A stretch of 49,168 bases of DNA. It comes from Fragilaria crotonensis. Lineage: Eukaryota; Bacillariophyta; Fragilariophyceae; Fragilariales; Fragilariaceae. Made by a program: the position numbers and the translations under genes. Numbering within the stretch: the stretch's first letter is position 1; each line of letters starts with the position of its first letter. This document shows, in pieces, positions 20,658 to 30,528 of this stretch. The DNA is taken from positions 1-49,168 of the forward strand of contig JAKSYS010000483.1 in NCBI GenBank assembly GCA_022925895.1, read 5' to 3'. The notes under the pieces are model-generated. The model ran no database searches. It worked only from the letters and a program-made list of their open reading frames with translations, and had not been told where the DNA came from.

Positions 20658-22259
20658 CGGTAGTTGACATTGTGTGGGGACGTTTGTTGGTTGTTTAGGG
20701 GGCGAAACTGAAATGCTGTGATTACGTTTTGTGTGCTCTGATTGTGTTTTCGTTTATGGATGTGTGTTTGGTGACGACTTTCTAGTAATGTTTTCAGGTA
20801 GCAGACAATGTTGGGAATTGGTTTGTGTGTTTGAGATTGTTTGCAAAGTGGGTCTGAGTTTTCTTACGATTAGTAGCTGGGATTTTTTGGACTTCATACT
20901 GTTGTTGTAGTTAATTTGTTTGGCATCTGCTTGTTGTTAGATGCTTGTGTGTATGACTCTAAGTACTCATGATAGCTACTCTGAGGGCTTTTTGTTTGGT
21001 ATGATAGTCGGGTTCAGTTGACTTATTTTCTGATACTGGAGTATGCTTCGTTTTTAAAATTGAGCCACACTTGTAGATTACATAGCGTTCCGCGGTTTAT
21101 TACTTAGGTTGTGGATTGGATATAGTATTGTATTGCCCGCTATCTATATTCGATGAATATGTATTTTCATATTCACGCATTTCGTTTATTGAATTAATCT
21201 TCTCGTTATTTGCGATGAATTTCGACGATGATGGGGCCATCTAAAATTGCTGGTGAATGCTGCAAATTTGCATCTCGTTTTGCAGCATTTTGCAATACGC
21301 TACTTAGTTAGATACAATGTTGTTTGCTTTGGTTTATATTTGGGCATGTTTGGTATTTCGCTCGGAACTAGTATACGACGTATTTACCTTTCGCAGGTGT
21401 TTGCTGGTTTGTTTTGTTGCTTGGTGCTGTTGTTTTATGTTCCAAGCAATTATTGCTTTCGCGATATTGTTGGTTTTGGTTTGCGGCTTTGGTTGGATTG
21501 ATCTTTATTTTGCTATTGTAATCGCTTGATTGTGATTGTTTCGATGTCAATTTCGAAATTTGTTGTTTTGGCGGCGGCGCCGATCGCAGGATCTTTGTTT
21601 GTTTGTTTGCTTTACAATATAGATACAGCGAACTATTGCATTTGCAACTACATCTGTAATGTAGTGTTGTATTGCTTTTGGTTGTTTGCTTCTCTCACAT
21701 GCTTGCGAAAAAACGGTTAGGCAGATATATCATCACCATTGCCGTCGATTCGATCACTCATGAGAAAAGTGAGTGGTCGACTCTCCATCCAAGAATAATA
21801 CTTTTCCGCCAGTAGTGTAGTGCTACTGGCTGTCCTCGGTCCGTCAATCTCCGACTGCGCAGCAACTAAGGCTGTAGGGCATATTGTAGTGTACTGTGTG
21901 AGCTAGTACGCCTACTGCAGTATTGCCTACAGTCTTATCTGTAACCAGCATCCTTGTCGATGATCTTTGTTTCGTAACGCCACGGTATGACATCAATGTA
22001 CTACTACTGTATATGCTATTAAACCCTGTACATCACACACATTCGGGACGCAACCTCTCGTTTGCCGGTACTGGTAGTACGTGAAGTTCCACATTCTGTA
22101 GGTAGATTACCACAAAATCCGACAGAAAAAGCAGTCTAATTTACAGAGCGGGGGTCAGAATTTCATCGTGCTGCTCGAAAAAATCTGCACGCGGTGCGAG
22201 AAAGATACCACCAATATGTCCAAAATAGGTTTCTAAAGGCTCGAGACCAATATGTCCGA
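20658..22259. other. 5' region of the retrotransposon and flank
   Basis: Up to about 21720 the plus strand is strongly T/G-rich like the element's coding part, so this is probably its 5' untranslated or terminal region. Small open frames such as 21317-21529 are products of the T-rich bias. From 21720 composition returns to normal. A GCCAGTAG/CTACTGGC hairpin lies near 21808-21832. No host gene is seen. Confidence 0.45.
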
Positions 22260-22290
22260 TTCAGATTTCGCTCCAGCGGTGGGGATGCTC
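22260..22290. repeat. inverted copy of the 31-base MITE-like terminus
   Basis: Exact reverse complement of 12699-12729. The adjoining sequence to the left (TGTCCAAAAT, GGCTCGAG, then CAGATTTCGCTCC) aligns loosely with the second half of the left copy, in keeping with membership of one small repeat family. Confidence 0.7.
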
Positions 22291-22801
22291 TTATGGTGTA
22301 TCAAACGCCGAGCTATAAGAAAGCTATGATATACATACTCCAGCCGTAGAACAGTTAATGTTTGATTTTCATCAAAAAATGCAGCTATTCGGAATTGTCG
22401 CCTTGAGAAACTCATAGTGGCAATATAGGCAGGTGATTCTCACAGAAGTACTCACGGGCCTCGACGTTGGCGTGTGTCGTGTGCTATTCTTCTCTAATTA
22501 GCAACTAAACGTAGCCATTGCTCTGTAATGTACACAAAACTGGCGGGCTGCATGCCGTCACGGAATAACAACCGTAATTATAAGATAGGCAGACAAAACC
22601 CTTTCGGTCGAAACACTTGATGCTGGGAATCATGAAACAATCGAAAGCATCACACAATTCGTTCGTGAAGTGCGGCCTTTGATATGCTGAAACACACAGA
22701 CATGACAAGTCATTCTTGGCAACCTGATGGGGGCAATTTGAGTCGCCTCTTCGGAAGTACTTCGCTTCCCATCTACCGTCACGCACATCCACCACGTCTA
22801 C
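22291..22801. other. intergenic region right of the mobile block
   Basis: No gene, repeat or RNA recognised. 3' flank of the minus-strand PX-domain gene. Confidence 0.4.
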
Positions 22802-24785
22802 TCAAGTTTGCGTTGTTGGCATATTGCTTTTAGCAACAATATCAAGGACGGCTTTCTCCAGCATGGCGAGAATTTCCATATTCTTGGTGTTTCCGGGATT
22901 CTGTGCCACTAGCGTGCTAAGTTTTTGATGTCGATCTCGCAAAGCCGACAGTTGTTGGTTCAATCTAGGATCCGGATGCTGAAAGTTCGCTATTTCAGGG
23001 TCAAGAGTAAGCTTGGGCAGACGAGTTGCTGGCTGGGTGTGTGGTCTGGGAACTGCATCTAGTGCTCGTATTCTACGTTTCTCGTCTTCCAATTGACGAA
23101 TTTGTTGCTGCAAGGCCCGTTGTCCCATTCTGGCTTGGTGCAACTCATCCATTGCCATAGAGACACGCGCATCAGCTAATTTCTCAATTTTATCGATACT
23201 TTCTGCGAACAAGGAACAACGTTGTTAGAAAGAACGATCGATCTGCCGGTTGCAAGGTCTTCATCAATTCCTCTTACGTTGCAACTTCTCGTTCTTTGAC
23301 CTCTCTGTTAGCAATTCAGCTTCGACCTTTTAATCGTCTGGGTTAACTCAGCAAGCTGATTCTTCGATCCGTTCGTATAAAGGGCATTGTTCCAAGCTTG
23401 AAGAGCAGTCAGTGTGACTTGTCCGCTGACTTCCCGAGCTCTTGTCGCACCTCTTGCAAGTCTAACATAGCTTGCACCTTTTCTTTGCGTTCCGTCTCCA
23501 CTTCTTGCGAAAGTCGCGACATTTCCAACTGCAACTCGGATCTTACCACATTCCAGACCCGTCGTTCGGAACGGGCCGTTTCCAGTTGTTGGTTTATTGT
23601 TTGGATCAGTGCTTGCGCCGTTGCAAGCTCAGTTTTCAAATCATTACAACTAAGCTTCCATCTTTGAATTTCTTGTTCCATAGTCACCACTTGATCACTC
23701 AGTGTATTACTCACTTCTTGATCGTCTTCTGATCCATGCACCTCCCCAATACCTTGAGTTCCCTCCATTGGCGCAACCCGTAGGCAGAGATGGACAGGAT
23801 TATGGGAATTCGAATAATCCAAAAGGCGACTCAAGAGTGGAGCTCGTCTACGTCTTTCGGCTGCCACCATGGATTCCTTGGCCGCCGTGCAGGCCGCGAC
23901 AAATGCCAGATGTGGAACCAAATCCCATTCCAAGACAAACCTCGGCTTGCCTGTCATCATTAATATGCTCCGCCCAGTGACTGTCAGTACAGCACTGGAA
24001 GGATCGGACAGGATCCGATAGGAACCGAAGGAGCAATTCGCTGTTTGCTGTTGCTGTGCTGGTTGAAGCTCGCAGGTTGTCTCCTGATGGATGACTTGCG
24101 GTTGCTGCTGTTGTTGTTTCTTTTGATCCGCAGCGCCATCCTCACAAGCTGGGACGATGGACGCTTCGAAATCCACAGGAACGTCGGATTTCAAATACCA
24201 AACCAACCACCAACCGGGCTGAATTGTATCAGTTGTCGCCTTTGAAGATCCGAAGCGAGGAATTGGTTTATAAGTGGGTGATTGAATGGAAGGTAAGAGA
24301 TATTCAATGCATTGTAATGGTGTTGAAGATCCAGCACCGGCGTCCGCCGGGGAGACCGATACTTGAGTAGCAGCGACAGTCAAAAAATCCGCCAATGCAT
24401 TTGAGCGAACGGCTTGAGGCAGTTGCAAGATCGACTGCAAGTAAAGTTGCAAAGCGTCGTGATAATTGTGGTCCGGGGAGGATGGAAAGGTGGCACTGAT
24501 AGGAACACCCTCATCACGCAAGCTCGCATCGAGCGATTCGAACTGCTGGAAGCTTCGGATAACCGCATTTCCTTGACTAATGGCATCCTCGACTTCATTT
24601 GAGTTGTATTGCTGTAGTGAGACGATGTAATTGTCGTGACCATTCAGGATCGGCATATGGAAGAAACTGATCAAGACAATGGAATTCGCCGCCCTTGCGG
24701 AATCAGAATGTTGATGTTGCGAACCTGAAAATAAAATGCACTCTACTCTAGCTAGGTGTTGTAGCAGAGAGCTCAGTGCTACCAC
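22802..24785 (-). CDS. PX-domain, GOLD-like, coiled-coil protein
   Basis: Residues about 50-140 resemble a PX phosphoinositide-binding domain: YIVSLQQY, AVIRSFQQFESLDASLRDE, then ALQLYLQSILQLPQAVRS and LADFL, which is the family's C-terminal helix pattern. Residues about 190-290 resemble a GOLD domain (QPGWWLVWYLKSD, FEASIVP, LTVTGRSILMMTGKPRFVLEWD). A polyglutamine stretch interrupts it. From residue 370 a long heptad-rich coiled coil runs to the C terminus at 22802. An intron at 23203-23277 splits the coiled coil. The frame changes near 23413 and 23330, each fitting one missing base. The start is uncertain: MPILNGHDN, or an upstream exon ending at a TTTTCAG acceptor near 24726, are alternatives. 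A peripheral endosomal or Golgi membrane protein is inferred. Confidence 0.6.
23203..23277 (-). other. intron in the PX-domain gene
   Basis: On the minus strand GTAAGAGG donor at 23277 and TTGTTCGCAG acceptor ending at 23203, 75 bases. Splicing joins NEKLQ to SIDKIEKLADARV in a continuous coiled coil. Confidence 0.75.
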
Positions 24786-25205
24786 TGGTTTTGTAGACTA
24801 ATCGATGATGGCGGACAGCACGCAAAACGCGATAGAAACGCGATGATCGATGATCGATGAACGATGTTTGATGTGTTGAAGAGTGTTGAAATATACTGTA
24901 CCAGCAGGTACTGAAGTATGGAGATATGGAGACATCACATGCACAGGAATTTTGCTGTGCTCGGAATCACAGGATGCATGTACATCTTGTACCAAGATTC
25001 CACCACTGCGAAGCTGAACACTCATCATCACGAGCACGTAGACTACTGTACACGAATGACCCTGGAAGGTCCGGCCAAAACAAGTTCTAGCCGTTAAGCT
25101 CCGTTACCGTAGTAATTCCACGTACGCTGGATTCCAATAACGTGTGTTGCGATATTTGTAGCTGGAACGGTTGATCCAAACGAGCCGGCAAGGTATTCTC
25201 ATGCT
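24786..25205. other. 5' flank of the PX-domain gene
   Basis: No gene. ATCGATGATCGATGATCGATG-like short repeats occur near 24840-24860 and may be promoter-proximal. Confidence 0.4.
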
Positions 25206-25423
25206 TAGTGAAATTCCACTTACGGTCAGTGGAATTCCACTTACCGTAAGTGAAATTTCACTTACAGAAAATGTCTTTATGCTGATCAGCATAGACGACA
25301 CGTGTCTCTTTCGGATTGTGAGTAAGTGAAATTCCACTTACGGTAAGTGGAATTCCACTTACGGTAAGTGGAATTTCACTTACCGTAAGTGGAATTTCAC
25401 TTATGGTAAGTGGAATTGCACTG
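25206..25423. repeat. palindromic satellite with 20-base unit
   Basis: Two blocks (25206-25266 and 25321-25423) of a unit alternating CACTTACCGTAAGTG and GGAATTCC or GAAATTTC palindromes. Each half-unit can pair with its neighbour in both orientations. The 54 bases between the blocks are unique. The unit contains GTAAGT, identical to the 5' splice-site consensus, repeated on both strands. Confidence 0.9.
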
Positions 25424-25826
25424 ATGATGATCCACATGATAAACGCGCCGGCCTTGCTTTTTTCAGTTGAAAACGACTCAGCGTGGGAACGATACCCTTA
25501 CTATGATGTGTCACGTGTTCTCGGATTTTCCACGATTCCGACGGTCCGGCCGGACCTTCCTGGGAGGACGTATACCGTATACCGTACAAAAAGTCCCTCA
25601 CAACGATCTCCAAATCATCTGTTGTCAACGCCGTTCACTTTCTTGTGCATATCCGCAGTGTGCTCGGAAAATTCTGATAAAGCCTACGGGTGATAATTGT
25701 CAATCAGATTAAACTGCGTTGTAGCCGGAAGGTTAAGGAAGACCCTCGACGTTGCTACGCATACTAGAGCAGTCAGTTCATGCCGATCTAGTGGTGGGTT
25801 CCTCACGTGTGCTTCAGCTTATCTTC
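25424..25826. other. intergenic region
   Basis: No recognised gene. Open frames on both strands at 25401-25712 overlap each other and carry no motif. Confidence 0.4.
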
Positions 25827-26740
25827 CTAACTCTCTCTAAAGTAGAGGCCAGCAAAGCCAGCAATGCCAGCACCCAGAAGTGCTCCGGCAGCGACAGGGG
25901 CTGTAGCTAAACCAATCATCAGGATTGAAGCCCCAGCACCAATCATGGCGCCGGATGCCATCTTGACGAAAACGTCGCTGCTGGATCGCCACAATCCCAC
26001 TCCTACGACCGACACCATAAGGGCAACACCAACATTTGCACAGAACCTCAGAGCCTCGGTATAAGGCGCAACTGTGTAACAGCAATACGCGAAGAGAATG
26101 GCCATTGCGAACAGTAATAGCATGTATGCCACTCCTGGAATCTGGTCGTTGGGAATCGATCCTTGAAGGTGGCAATAGCCGTCAGCATACCCATAATCCT
26201 ACCCTGCATCATAACGTCACCGACTTTGCTCATGAGGGCTCTGAGTTTAGGGACGGCAAAATCAAACAAGATTTGGTGCACGTCATCAACACCAAATTCG
26301 AGGGATTCGAAGTTTTCGATCAACATTCGAAGCCAAAATGGCCATGAGGAGATCGCTTTTTTGAAATCTTTCTTAATGGGGGCGATAATCTGGTCTTCAT
26401 ACTTCGGACACCACGAATTATGCTTGGCCGACTTGTCAGCTTCGGTCTTCAAGGCACTGGCAGCGAAAGCTGCTGCAGACCCTAAGCCCTTAACTTTGCA
26501 CATCGCCAAATCCTTAATCATGCTGTCAATCTCGTTGTCGGTAAAGCCGCTCTCATTCCTTTTGACAAGGTCGGTTGTGACGAATTCATGCTCGTGGTCG
26601 TGAGCGATTTGAAAATGCGGCAGATTACACTGTTCCTCGCGGCCGTTCAGAAAGCGTTCAATCTCTTCCAACTTCAGAAATAACATCTTTTTTTCATCAG
26701 CGGAGAGAAGGGAGCTGTGCTTCAAGATTATGATCGCCAT
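25827..26740 (-). CDS. membrane protein of unknown function
   Basis: The likely start is MAIIILKHSS at 26740; the frame is open further upstream to 26920, where it would add a hydrophobic segment (SIYAIALILFCFFFSHI) encoded by the repeat array. The soluble part (about 190 residues) is helical, with ADEKKMLFLKLEEIERFL and NEIDSMIKDLAMCKVKG. After one frame change near 26135 a C-terminal part of about 115 residues has three or four membrane helices: YMLLLFAMAILFAYCCYTV, VGVALMVSVVGVGL, MIGAGASILMIGLATAPVAAG and a Gly/Ala-rich last helix, ending YFRES at 25827. No family is recognised. A 5' region duplicated in tandem lies directly upstream. Confidence 0.55.
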
Positions 26741-27702
26741 CGCTGAATGTTCGATTGTGTTGAAGTGAAGCAAGTACCAGGTACTCAAGGTTTTTTGTTC
26801 GACAACGCGAATGTGGGAAAAGAAAAAACAGAAAAGAATCAACGCGATAGCGTAGATGCTGTACAGCTCAATCGTGTGAAAACTGTTGATCCGGGACATC
26901 CAGTTAAACTGCTGAAACAAGATTCAATTCGTAGAAATGTAGCAGTCAAGTCAAAAGTGTTCTCTGCAACGTTGCGTCAACACGAATGCTAACACGACTC
27001 GGAGAGGGGTGGTTGTACAGATTGGGGGGAGAATGAAATGGCATTAACACGAAAGCGTAGACCGTAGATTACGGATCATTCGCGTCAAAAGCGTTGATCC
27101 GGGACATACAGTAAAACTGGTGAAACAAGATTCGATTCCTAGAAATGTAGCAGTCAAGTCAACAGTGTCTTCTGCAACACGAATGCTCACATGACTCTGA
27201 AAACAATGAAATGGAATCAAAACGATTGAGTAGGTCTCTGAATGTTCGATTGTGTTGAAGTGAAGCAAGTACCTGGTACTCAAGGTTTTTGTTTCCCAAC
27301 GCGAGTGTGGGAATAGAAAAAAAACAGAAATAGAATCAACACGACAGCGTAGATGCTGTACAGTTCAATAGTGTGAAAATTGATGATCCGGCGGGACATC
27401 CAGGAAAAATGCTGAAACAAGATTCGATTCGTAGGCATGCAGCAGTCAAGTCAACAGTGCCTTCCGCGACGTTTCCTCAACACGAATGCTAACACGACTC
27501 TGAAAGGGTTTTGGTTATTGAAACATGAATGCTGGCAGCCACAAAGAATGGGGGGAAGAAAGAATGAAATGAAATCAAGGCAAACGACTTGCTGCAAAGT
27601 TCACTCGCGTGAAAAGTGATAAGGGACGAAATCTTAAACCTAGTCAAGTCAAAAAAGCCCTTTGCAATGTTAGCACGAATGCTAAAACGACTCTGAAGTG
27701 GC
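26741..27702. repeat. tandem array of 5'-region duplicates upstream of the membrane-protein gene
   Basis: Copy 1 (26741-27001) and copy 3 (27236-27508) are clearly alike over about 270 bases, sharing CTGAATGTTCGATTGTGTTG, AGTGAAGCAAGTACC.GGTAC, GCGTAGATGCTGTACAG, GATCCGG..GGGACAT, AACAAGATTC and CACGAATGCTAACACGACTC. Copy 2 (about 27075-27205) and copy 4 (about 27520-27702) are shorter and more diverged. The array starts one base upstream of the probable start codon at 26740. It therefore repeats the gene's 5' UTR or promoter, or alternatively an N-terminal hydrophobic exon. Confidence 0.8.
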
Positions 27703-28631
27703 TGGTTTGCTATTTGTAATTTTCAATAGAAGCGACAATTCCTGTCCACCGTCATGCCGTCTCTGAGTCGTCCCCTACTACACCTACCATGGTGACAACA
27801 ATGTAAAACAAATTATATAGGTTTACCTCTGCCTCTAGTAGGAACTTTTCCAAGGACGCATTCGGTACCCAGCCTTGGCATCTCTCTAGAGTTGAGAGGG
27901 CAAAGGATTTTGGGGTGTTGTGTGTGAGTTGTTGGGGGGTCTACTGGGGAAGAATGCCGTCATCCGCTGTTGTGCTGTGTTTGTGTATGTGGGTCTTGTT
28001 GCCCTGTTTGCTGGGTTGCGCGGCGGCTTTTGTGCACTTGGAGTGTTGGTGGAATCCTGCATCGAAGGACGAGTGGTCATGTATCTGGTTACCAGCTGTT
28101 GGTTTTGGCCGTCTTTAAGATATGCAGCTCTTGCAGTTTTGACTCGTTTGAGCCAACGTCGACGAACCGAGGGACGGCTTTTTAATACTTTGTTGAGGGT
28201 GATGTTTTGGCAGTAATGTTGATTGGAGATCGGAACTAGTGTGGGGCTTGAGTGATAGTGCCGGAGCTCTGCGGATTCCATGGAGTAAATTGTTTGATCT
28301 TTGTCATCTTGGTGTTGGTGAAGTATCTCGTTTCATCCGAGCCTGAGTTCTCGTACCATAAGCGTTAAGGCTCTGAGCGCCACGTGCGTTCTGCTGCATC
28401 CTGCCTCCCAATAGATTTATCTGACCAATCGTGGGGGAGTCCATGGAGGCAAGGAGCAGCCACTAGTTTGATGTGTATCCCAGTAGCAGGAGGTGATGAA
28501 AGCGCAAATGAGATAATGCGGAGTGCACACGCCGAACGCCGGAGAAAGCTTTTCACTCAAGAGCACCAGGAGTTCTTGAGATGCAATTTTCTGACACTAC
28601 TAGCCAATCAGCAGCGCTCTAATGTCGGTGT
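27703..28631. other. intergenic region with a weak minus-strand ORF
   Basis: The only candidate is a 131-codon frame at 28281-27886 (minus), basic and Pro/Thr/Asn-rich, with QQRMTAFFPS near its C terminus, a shape like a PCNA-binding PIP box. Such sequences also occur in transposon proteins, and a decayed LINE lies just right, so it may be a fragment of a mobile element. Not called as a gene. Confidence 0.3.
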
Positions 28632-29166
28632 GTGGAGGATTTATTTCAAACATTCATTGCAAATGTAAATGGCTTTGAGATTCAAATGATGGGCAAGCAG
28701 TTTGATGGTTTTGTGAGGTACTAAAAGAAGTGCAGCCTGATGTCTCATGTGTTCAAGAGCAGCACAACCTTGACACAACAAAGTCCCAAGTCCAAAATAT
28801 TCTATACCACAAGACTAGCTACTCAACAAACCTTCTTGGTTAGCTAGAATTCAGGAAGACTATGGTGTCACACCCCCAGAGTTCTAGAGACTTTTCAAAC
28901 CAGGTGGTACACGCATCATCACCATAATGGGTGATGCTACAGAAAGAGTATGGGATTGCTATGTGGATGAATGGGGCCAATGGGTCAGTCCGTCCTTTCT
29001 TGGAGGATCAGCAGGGTTAGTTGTTGCAATTGTAGCTGTGCATCAACTTGTTTCTGGCTGCTCAATTCAGTATCCCAATTCAGCTTCTGTCAAAACTGGA
29101 ACCCCATATCATAAATCTAACAATCTAAACCACCATGTAGTGGCCTTTAAGTTGAAAGGAACATGA
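28632..29166 (+). pseudogene. decayed LINE-type endonuclease (EEP fold)
   Basis: Fragments in changing frames keep the layout of an exonuclease-endonuclease-phosphatase domain of a non-LTR retrotransposon: WRIYF then NVNGFEIQ (start of the domain), DVSCVQE followed by HNLDTTKSQVQNIL (metal-binding Glu), and FKPGGTRIITIMG...VDEWGQWVSPSFLGG. Stops occur near 28722, 28843 and 28884, and no reverse transcriptase follows. It is a truncated remnant. Because single-base errors are common in this window, some breaks may be artefactual, but the missing RT is not. Confidence 0.6.
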
Positions 29167-29520
29167 AATCCACAAAAGCCATGATGTATTCCAGCAGCAA
29201 ATCAACAGATCATTTATTTTGTGCATTTTGAAATATCCAAGTCAATCTTGGTGGCATTGTTGTTGAATTCGTTGGCACAGTAGTGCTCCTGGTGAGGAGC
29301 AGGGTTTGATAACATAACACACTAGTACTAGTAGTAGGGATAAGCGGAACGCCACCACTGCTGGAACCAACAATGTCACTACCACACTGAGCTGTCTCAT
29401 GAGCGTATTCAATGCTTGTAGGCTTATGCATATAGTTTGAACGCTTGGCCGTAGTCACTTCAATTTTTTTGCTGACCACGGTGACGTCTTGCTGGTCGTT
29501 AGATGTTTCGAACGTTCAGT
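29167..29520. other. non-coding stretch
   Basis: An 89-codon minus-strand frame (29479-29210) has no recognisable motif. Nothing else seen. Confidence 0.35.
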
Positions 29521-29552
29521 ACTCATAACCTATTCTGAAATAGGTTATGAGT
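29521..29552. repeat. perfect 14-bp hairpin
   Basis: ACTCATAACCTATT, loop CTGA, AATAGGTTATGAGT. It lies in non-coding DNA with no adjacent gene end to make it a terminator. Confidence 0.85.
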
Positions 29553-29706
29553 TGTTTCCTCACAGTTTCGTTTGTAGTACACAAGTAATATATATATATA
29601 CTAGTGGGTACCTCCCAATTGGTCGGACTTTTGGAATACGTGTACGGTATGGGTTGTGCACGGTTGTGTGTACTGTTTGTACAGTTCAGTACTATACGCA
29701 AGTAGT

Positions 29707-30433
29707 GCAGTACCCCAGAGTGGTCATACTCCGTAACAGACGCACGCACTGACGCAACTACGTATATGCAAATCTTACCGACATCGCTTAAGGAGTACTC
29801 CAGTATGCATGTATGACATATATATCATACTCCGAGTATGAGACAGTATTCATTTGATCCAGTACCCCAGAGTGGTCATACTCCGTAACAGACGGACGCA
29901 CGCACGCACACACGCACACAATTAATTTATAATATAGTAGGATATACTAGAGTGGGTGCCTCACATTTGATCGGAGTGTCTACTACAGGAAACTGGACGT
30001 ACAGTACCCCCAACCTGGTCGTACTCCGTATCACTACTTTTTCCCCTACAGTATGCAGTACCATGGTACCCACGTAGGAAACTTCATGAAGTACAGTACC
30101 AGGTACCTGGTACTTATCATGCCCCAGTATTGCAGTTCATCGCACCGTATATTTTACAGTAGCATTTGTCAAGCAACCTGTTCACAGCAAATTCAATGAG
30201 TATTCCATCCAGTAACTTTGAATTCGTACAGTATTGTAGTTCAGTAACGTAACACACTGTCGTTTCAACATAAATTACCGTCCGTTTATGTACTGTAGAC
30301 CTGTAGTACATGTAATCCACGTAACAGTGCAACATTTGATCCAGTACCCCAGAGTGGTCATACTCCGTAACAGACGCACACACGCACACACGCACACACG
30401 CACACAATTAATTTATAATATAGTAGGATATTG
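29707..30433. repeat. dispersed direct repeats with CA-rich tail
   Basis: A unit of about 95-100 bases (TTGATCCAGTACCCCAGAG, TGGTCATACTCCGTAACAGA, an ACGCACACACGC tract, AATTAATTTATAATATAG) occurs at 29851-29946 and 30333-30432. A truncated copy of its first 40 bases is at 29707-29746. Copy-to-copy differences lie mainly in the CA/CG microsatellite. The 390 bases between contain GTACC/GGTAC palindromes. It could be LTR-like debris or a local satellite. Confidence 0.8.
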
Positions 30434-30528
30434 TATTCGGCAATCGGAGTGTCGGAGGAGATAGTACCATGGTACTCCGTCGAATCAAGTATACTCGCAT
30501 ACAACTGTATCTTACTTGATCTTCACCC

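Noticed and set aside
21247..21720. hydrophobic small ORFs (21247-21501, 21317-21529)
   Set aside because: They follow directly from the T/G-rich bias of the retrotransposon's 5' region and have no conserved residues that I can see.
25206..25423. CRISPR-like regular repeats
   Set aside because: Units are contiguous palindromes with no unique spacers between them, and the DNA is eukaryotic.
27886..28281. 131-codon basic minus-strand ORF with QQRMTAFFPS
   Set aside because: Only a PIP-box-like motif and biased composition support it; kept as a note in the intergenic entry, not as a gene.
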